From: an uncultured Flavobacteriales bacterium
Lineage (GTDB): Bacteria; Bacteroidota; Bacteroidia; Palsa-965
DNA length: 9,014 bases
NCBI GenBank assembly: GCA_946478675.1
Contig: CAMLEF010000180.1
Coordinates: forward strand, 1-9,014
Direction of reading: 5' to 3'
Within the stretch, counting starts at the first letter, position 1. Each line of letters opens with the position of its first letter. This document shows positions 5,877 to 9,014 of this stretch, in pieces. A program made the translations under genes and the position numbers. The notes under the pieces are model-generated. The model searched no databases and was not told the origin of the DNA. It saw only the letters and a list, made by a program, of their open reading frames with translations.

Positions 5877-6239
5877 ATGAAACCGACCCGGTCGCAGCAA
5901 CCTTCCTCCTCGCATTTCCTCGCCATCCTGACGGGGTGCGTGCTCATGCTGGCCTGCGCTACCGGCGAAGCCCACGCGGCGACCTCCGGCGGTCTCGATC
6001 ACAAACAGACCACGCTGCTCATCCGTTCGCTGAACGGAGAAACGCAGAATACTTTCCGCAAGATCCGCCACCTGCTCAACCTGTTCATCGACCAGGAGCA
6101 GGCCGGGCAGCAGCAGGCGCAGGTCCCTGATCTTTCTTTCGTACCGCAACCGCCAGCTTCGGCGTATCGCTGCGTGTACGGCTACCACGTCAAGCATCTC
6201 CGTCACCGCGAGATCCGCACGTGGCAGCTGCGGGAATGA
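5877..6239 (+). CDS. Short predicted-exported protein encoded directly upstream of secA
   Basis: The product is 120 residues of unrecognised family. It starts with a long polar n-region (MKPTRSQQPSSSH), a hydrophobic core FLAILTGCVLMLACATG (14-30) and an AHA cleavage site after residue 34. An alternative reading is a lipoprotein with LTGC (Cys21), but the hydrophobic stretch before it is short. The mature part has a helical, basic segment (LLIRSLNGETQNTFRKIRHLLNLF, about 47-70; a long helix by eye), a Gln-rich linker (DQEQAGQQQAQ), a Pro-rich stretch (FVPQPPAS) and a basic tail (HVKHLRHREIRTWQLRE). Codons are strongly G/C-ending throughout, as in the neighbouring genes, and a good promoter sits just upstream, so I take it as real. 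The stop lies 138 nt before secA. The position and export signal recall secretion-monitor leader peptides, but no SecM-type or RAPP-type arrest sequence is visible at the C-terminus. It could equally be an ordinary small periplasmic protein. Confidence 0.6.
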   Translation: MKPTRSQQPSSSHFLAILTGCVLMLACATGEAHAATSGGLDHKQTTLLIRSLNGETQNTFRKIRHLLNLFIDQEQAGQQQAQVPDLSFVPQPPASAYRCVYGYHVKHLRHREIRTWQLRE

Positions 6240-6287
6240 CGGCAACAGGACTTTCGCCGGGAAATTTTCCATTGCGCGAAGGCCGTC

Positions 6288-6305
6288 CGGGGAGCCTCTT
6301 CCCCG
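6288..6305 (+). other. GC-rich inverted repeat between the short ORF and secA
   Basis: CGGGGA (6288-6293) pairs perfectly with TCCCCG (6300-6305) around a 6-nt loop. Downstream comes CCCTGTTTAAT with only three T's in a row, so it is at best a weak terminator for the upstream ORF; otherwise it is an RNA structure in the intergenic leader. Confidence 0.4.
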
Positions 6306-6319
6306 CCCTGTTTAATCCG

Positions 6320-6327
6320 TACTTTTG
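6320..6327 (+). promoter_or_regulatory. secA: -7 promoter element of secA
   Basis: TACTTTTG is a perfect TAnnTTTG match and identical to the box ahead of the DUF2795 gene. No clear TTG is found 19-20 nt upstream (CTT at 6298-6300 is the nearest). A start near 6334 would give a leader of about 44 nt that contains the hairpin at 6343-6362. Confidence 0.5.
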
Positions 6328-6342
6328 TTTCCCTTTAAAAAA

Positions 6343-6362
6343 TACCGGGACCGATCCCGGTA
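6343..6362 (+). promoter_or_regulatory. secA: Perfect hairpin in the secA leader
   Basis: TACCGGGA (6343-6350) and TCCCGGTA (6355-6362) form an exact 8-bp stem with a CCGA loop, ending 15 nt before the secA ATG. There is no T tract, so it is not a terminator. Its closeness to the start suggests an effect on translation initiation or mRNA stability, or a protein binding site on DNA or RNA. Confidence 0.55.
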
Positions 6363-6377
6363 CAAATCATTTATCCC

Positions 6378-9014
6378 ATGTTTGATTTCATCACCAAAAG
6401 CATCGCGAAGATGCTCGGCGGCTCCAAGTCGGAACGCGACGTCAAGGAGATCATGCCGTTCGTCACCGAAGTGAACGAACAGTTCGCTTCGTACAAAAAC
6501 CTCAGCCACGACGAGCTCCGCAATAAAACCCATGAATTCCGCATACGCATTTCCGAATACATCGCCGAAGAAGAAACGGAGATCAAAAACCTGAAAGCCG
6601 AAGCGGAAACGCCCGATATCTCTGCCGAAGATCAGGAGAAGCTCTTCAATCAAATCGACGAGATCGAGAAGAAAGTCCTGAAGAAGATTGAAGAGATCCT
6701 GTTGGATATTCTTCCCGAAGCGTTCGCCGTCGTAAAAGAAACCTCGCGCCGTCTTTCGGAAAACCCGGAGCTGGTGGTTACCGCAACGGACCACGACCGC
6801 AATCTTTCCGTACGCAAGCCGAACGTTGTCATCAACGGCGACAAGGCGCACTGGAAAAATTCCTGGATGGCAGCCGGAAACGAAGTAACATGGAACATGT
6901 TGCACTACGACGTACAGCTCATCGGCGGTACGGTGCTGCACCAGGGAAAAATTTCCGAGATGGCGACCGGTGAAGGTAAAACCCTCGTGGCGACGCTGCC
7001 GGTTTACCTGAACGCTCTTCCGGCGCGCGGCGTACACGTCGTTACCGTCAACAACTACCTCGCACGACGCGACTGCGAATGGAACGGACCGCTGTTCGAA
7101 TTCCTCGGCCTTACGGTGGATTGCATCGACCAGCACGAGCCGAATTCCAACGCCCGCCGCAGCGCGTACCTCGCCGACATCACCTACGGCACCAACAACG
7201 AATTCGGCTTCGATTATCTCCGCGATAACATGTCGCGCACGCCCGAAGAGCTCGTGCAGCGCAAGCACCATTACGCGATCGTGGACGAGGTCGACTCCGT
7301 ACTGATCGACGATGCACGTACGCCGCTCATCATCGCGGGCCCGACCCCGAAAGGCGACAAGCACATGTTCCATGAGCTGAAACCGAAAGTCGAGAAGCTC
7401 GTGTCGGCCCAACGCGCTTACATCAACACGATCCTCGCAGACGTGAAGCGCATGTTCGCAGAGATCGGCAACAACAAGGAAAAAGAAAAAGAAGCCGGCC
7501 TGCTGCTGCTGCGTTGCCACCGCGGTTTGCCGAAGAACAAAGCGCTGATCAAATTCCTGAGCGAACAGGGCGCACGTGCCTTGCTGCAGAAAACCGAAAG
7601 CATTTACCTGCAGGACAACCAGCGTGAAATGCACAAGGTGGATGCGGAATTGTATTTCGTGATCGACGAAAAACACAACTCGATCGAGCTGACGGAAAAA
7701 GGCATCGACCTGCTTTCGACCTCGACAGAAGATCACGACTTCTTCATCCTGCCCGACCTTGCGCTGGTGCTTTCCGAACTGGAAAAACAATTCGCGGACG
7801 AGAAAGAGCGTCTCGTGAAAAAAGAAGAGATCATCCGCGATTACAACGTAAAATCGGAGCGCGTGCACTCAATGCAGCAGCTGCTGAAAGCGTACTGCCT
7901 CTTCGAACGCGATGACGAATACATCGTCGCCGACGGCAAAGTGAAGATCGTGGATGAGCAGACGGGCCGCGTGCTCGAAGGACGCCGTTATTCCGACGGA
8001 CTGCACCAGGCGATCGAAGCGAAAGAGAACGTGAAGATCGAAGCGGCGACGCAGACGTATGCGACGGTGACGCTGCAGAACTACTTCCGCATGTACCACA
8101 AGCTCGCGGGCATGACCGGTACGGCAGAAACCGAAGCGCAGGAATTCTGGACGATCTACAAGCTCGACGTAGTCACCATCCCGACGAACCGCTCCATTAC
8201 GCGGAAAGACATGGAAGACCTCGTGTACAAAACGAAGCGCGAGAAATACAACGCCGTCATCGAAGAGATCGGCAAGTGCGTGGCCGCAGGACGACCGGTG
8301 CTCGTGGGTACGACTTCGGTCGAGATCTCCGAGCTGCTCAGCCGTATGCTGAAGCTGCGCAACATCAAGCACAACGTCCTCAACGCGAAACAGCACCAGC
8401 GCGAAGCCGAGATCGTGCAGGAAGCCGGCCTCGCCGGAACCGTAACGATCGCGACGAACATGGCGGGTCGTGGTACCGACATCAAGCTCGGGCCCGGCGT
8501 AAAAGAAGCGGGTGGCCTTGCGATCATCGGCACCGAGCGCCACGAATCCCGTCGCGTCGACCGCCAGCTGCGTGGTCGTGCGGGACGCCAGGGCGACCCG
8601 GGCTCTTCGCAGTTTTTCGTGTCGCTGGAAGACGACCTGATGCGTTTGTTCGGATCGGACCGCATTGCGCGACTGATGGACCGCATGGGCCTCGAAGAAG
8701 GCGAAGTGATCCAGCACAGCATGATCACCAAATCGATCGAGCGCGCGCAGCGTAAAGTCGAAGAGAACCACTTCGGCACGCGTAAACGTCTGATCGAATA
8801 CGACGACGTGATGAACGCACAGCGCGAAGTCATTTACAAACGCCGCCGTCACGCGCTCTTCGGAGAACGCCTGCAGATCGATATCATGAACATGATGCAC
8901 GACGTTGTTGAAAGCGTCGTGAACACGAACCTCGAGCAGCAGAACTATTCGCAGTTCGAGCTCGACATGATCCGCATCTTCGGCATGGAAAGCCCGGTGA
9001 GCCAGGAAGAGTTC
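6378..9014 (+). CDS. secA: Preprotein translocase subunit SecA, 3' partial
   Basis: This is the ATPase motor that pushes unfolded preproteins through SecYEG. The 879 codons from the ATG at 6378 are open to the window end. Walker A is MATGEGKT (195-202) and Walker [13 protein letters not shown] (303-314), with the PPXD after it. [11 protein letters not shown] (577-587) opens NBD2, which carries [14 protein letters not shown] (about 693-706) and [12 protein letters not shown] (729-740, arginine finger region). The scaffold motif [10 protein letters not shown] (807-816) follows. Compared with E. coli SecA (901 aa) there are two insertions. One is about 45 residues of charged coiled-coil character before ILPEAFA (roughly 64-108). 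The other is about 60-70 residues between GPTP (321-324) and the [16 protein letters not shown] strand (from 427). Both fit the longer SecA proteins of Bacteroidota, usually about 1,100 aa, so some 200 residues, including the C-terminal tail, lie beyond the window. The start is fixed by [14 protein letters not shown]. Confidence 0.97.
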   Translation, partial: MFDFITKSIAKMLGGSKSERDVKEIMPFVTEVNEQFASYKNLSHDELRNKTHEFRIRISEYIAEEETEIKNLKAEAETPDISAEDQEKLFNQIDEIEKKVLKKIEEILLDILPEAFAVVKETSRRLSENPELVVTATDHDRNLSVRKPNVVINGDKAHWKNSWMAAGNEVTWNMLHYDVQLIGGTVLHQGKISEMATGEGKTLVATLPVYLNALPARGVHVVTVNNYLARRDCEWNGPLFEFLGLTVDCIDQHEPNSNARRSAYLADITYGTNNEFGFDYLRDNMSRTPEELVQRKHHYAIVDEVDSVLIDDARTPLIIAGPTPKGDKHMFHELKPKVEKLVSAQRAYINTILADVKRMFAEIGNNKEKEKEAGLLLLRCHRGLPKNKALIKFLSEQGARALLQKTESIYLQDNQREMHKVDAELYFVIDEKHNSIELTEKGIDLLSTSTEDHDFFILPDLALVLSELEKQFADEKERLVKKEEIIRDYNVKSERVHSMQQLLKAYCLFERDDEYIVADGKVKIVDEQTGRVLEGRRYSDGLHQAIEAKENVKIEAATQTYATVTLQNYFRMYHKLAGMTGTAETEAQEFWTIYKLDVVTIPTNRSITRKDMEDLVYKTKREKYNAVIEEIGKCVAAGRPVLVGTTSVEISELLSRMLKLRNIKHNVLNAKQHQREAEIVQEAGLAGTVTIATNMAGRGTDIKLGPGVKEAGGLAIIGTERHESRRVDRQLRGRAGRQGDPGSSQFFVSLEDDLMRLFGSDRIARLMDRMGLEEGEVIQHSMITKSIERAQRKVEENHFGTRKRLIEYDDVMNAQREVIYKRRRHALFGERLQIDIMNMMHDVVESVVNTNLEQQNYSQFELDMIRIFGMESPVSQEEF

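Noticed and set aside
5820..6272. - strand frame of 150 codons overlapping the short exported ORF
   Set aside because: The product is Arg/Leu-rich without motifs. The + strand ORF has a signal peptide, a promoter just upstream and host-like codon use.
6312..8900. Two long - strand open frames across secA (518 and 343 codons)
   Set aside because: They are low-complexity (Phe/Val/Arg/Asp-rich) complements of SecA codons, and SecA is unmistakable on the + strand.

Overview
This window looks like a chromosomal segment from a moderately high-GC member of the Bacteroidota. The evidence is a C-terminal domain resembling type IX secretion sorting signals on a glycoside hydrolase, a DUF2795 small acidic protein, an N-terminally and PPXD-expanded SecA, TAnnTTTG-type -7 promoter elements, and the absence of clear Shine-Dalgarno sequences ahead of starts. 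All supported genes lie on the + strand. No tRNA, rRNA, CRISPR array, insertion sequence or phage gene was seen.

Layout. The window opens inside an ABC transporter ATPase (2-472, 5' end missing). A small Spo0M/arrestin-like protein follows (553-1023), closed by a strong intrinsic terminator. Next is a secreted family 9 glycoside hydrolase with a T9SS-type C-terminus (1110-3230), closed by another hairpin. The middle block holds an Abi-like protein with a HEPN-type Rx4H motif (3398-4090), a PduO-type cobalamin adenosyltransferase (4102-4656) and an unrecognised 145-residue protein (4680-5117), in close succession (11 and 23 nt gaps). The two genes flanking the adenosyltransferase look less GC-rich and less codon-biased than the rest. 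A roughly 360-nt non-coding stretch follows, with a good Bacteroidota-type promoter and a structured leader for the DUF2795 gene (5478-5699), which ends at an intrinsic terminator. A short predicted-exported protein with its own promoter (5877-6239) then precedes secA (6378 to the window end, open at 3').

How the genes relate. The window is mostly unrelated housekeeping and accessory functions: transport, polysaccharide degradation, cofactor adenosylation, possible phage defence and protein export. The cellulase-like enzyme would use Sec (SecA is at the far end of the window) and then the type IX system to leave the cell. The most thought-provoking arrangement is the short signal-peptide-bearing ORF directly upstream of secA, followed by two inverted repeats before the secA start. 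This resembles the logic of secretion-monitor leader genes such as secM, but no known arrest motif is visible and a good promoter-like element lies between the two genes, so it is only a hypothesis.
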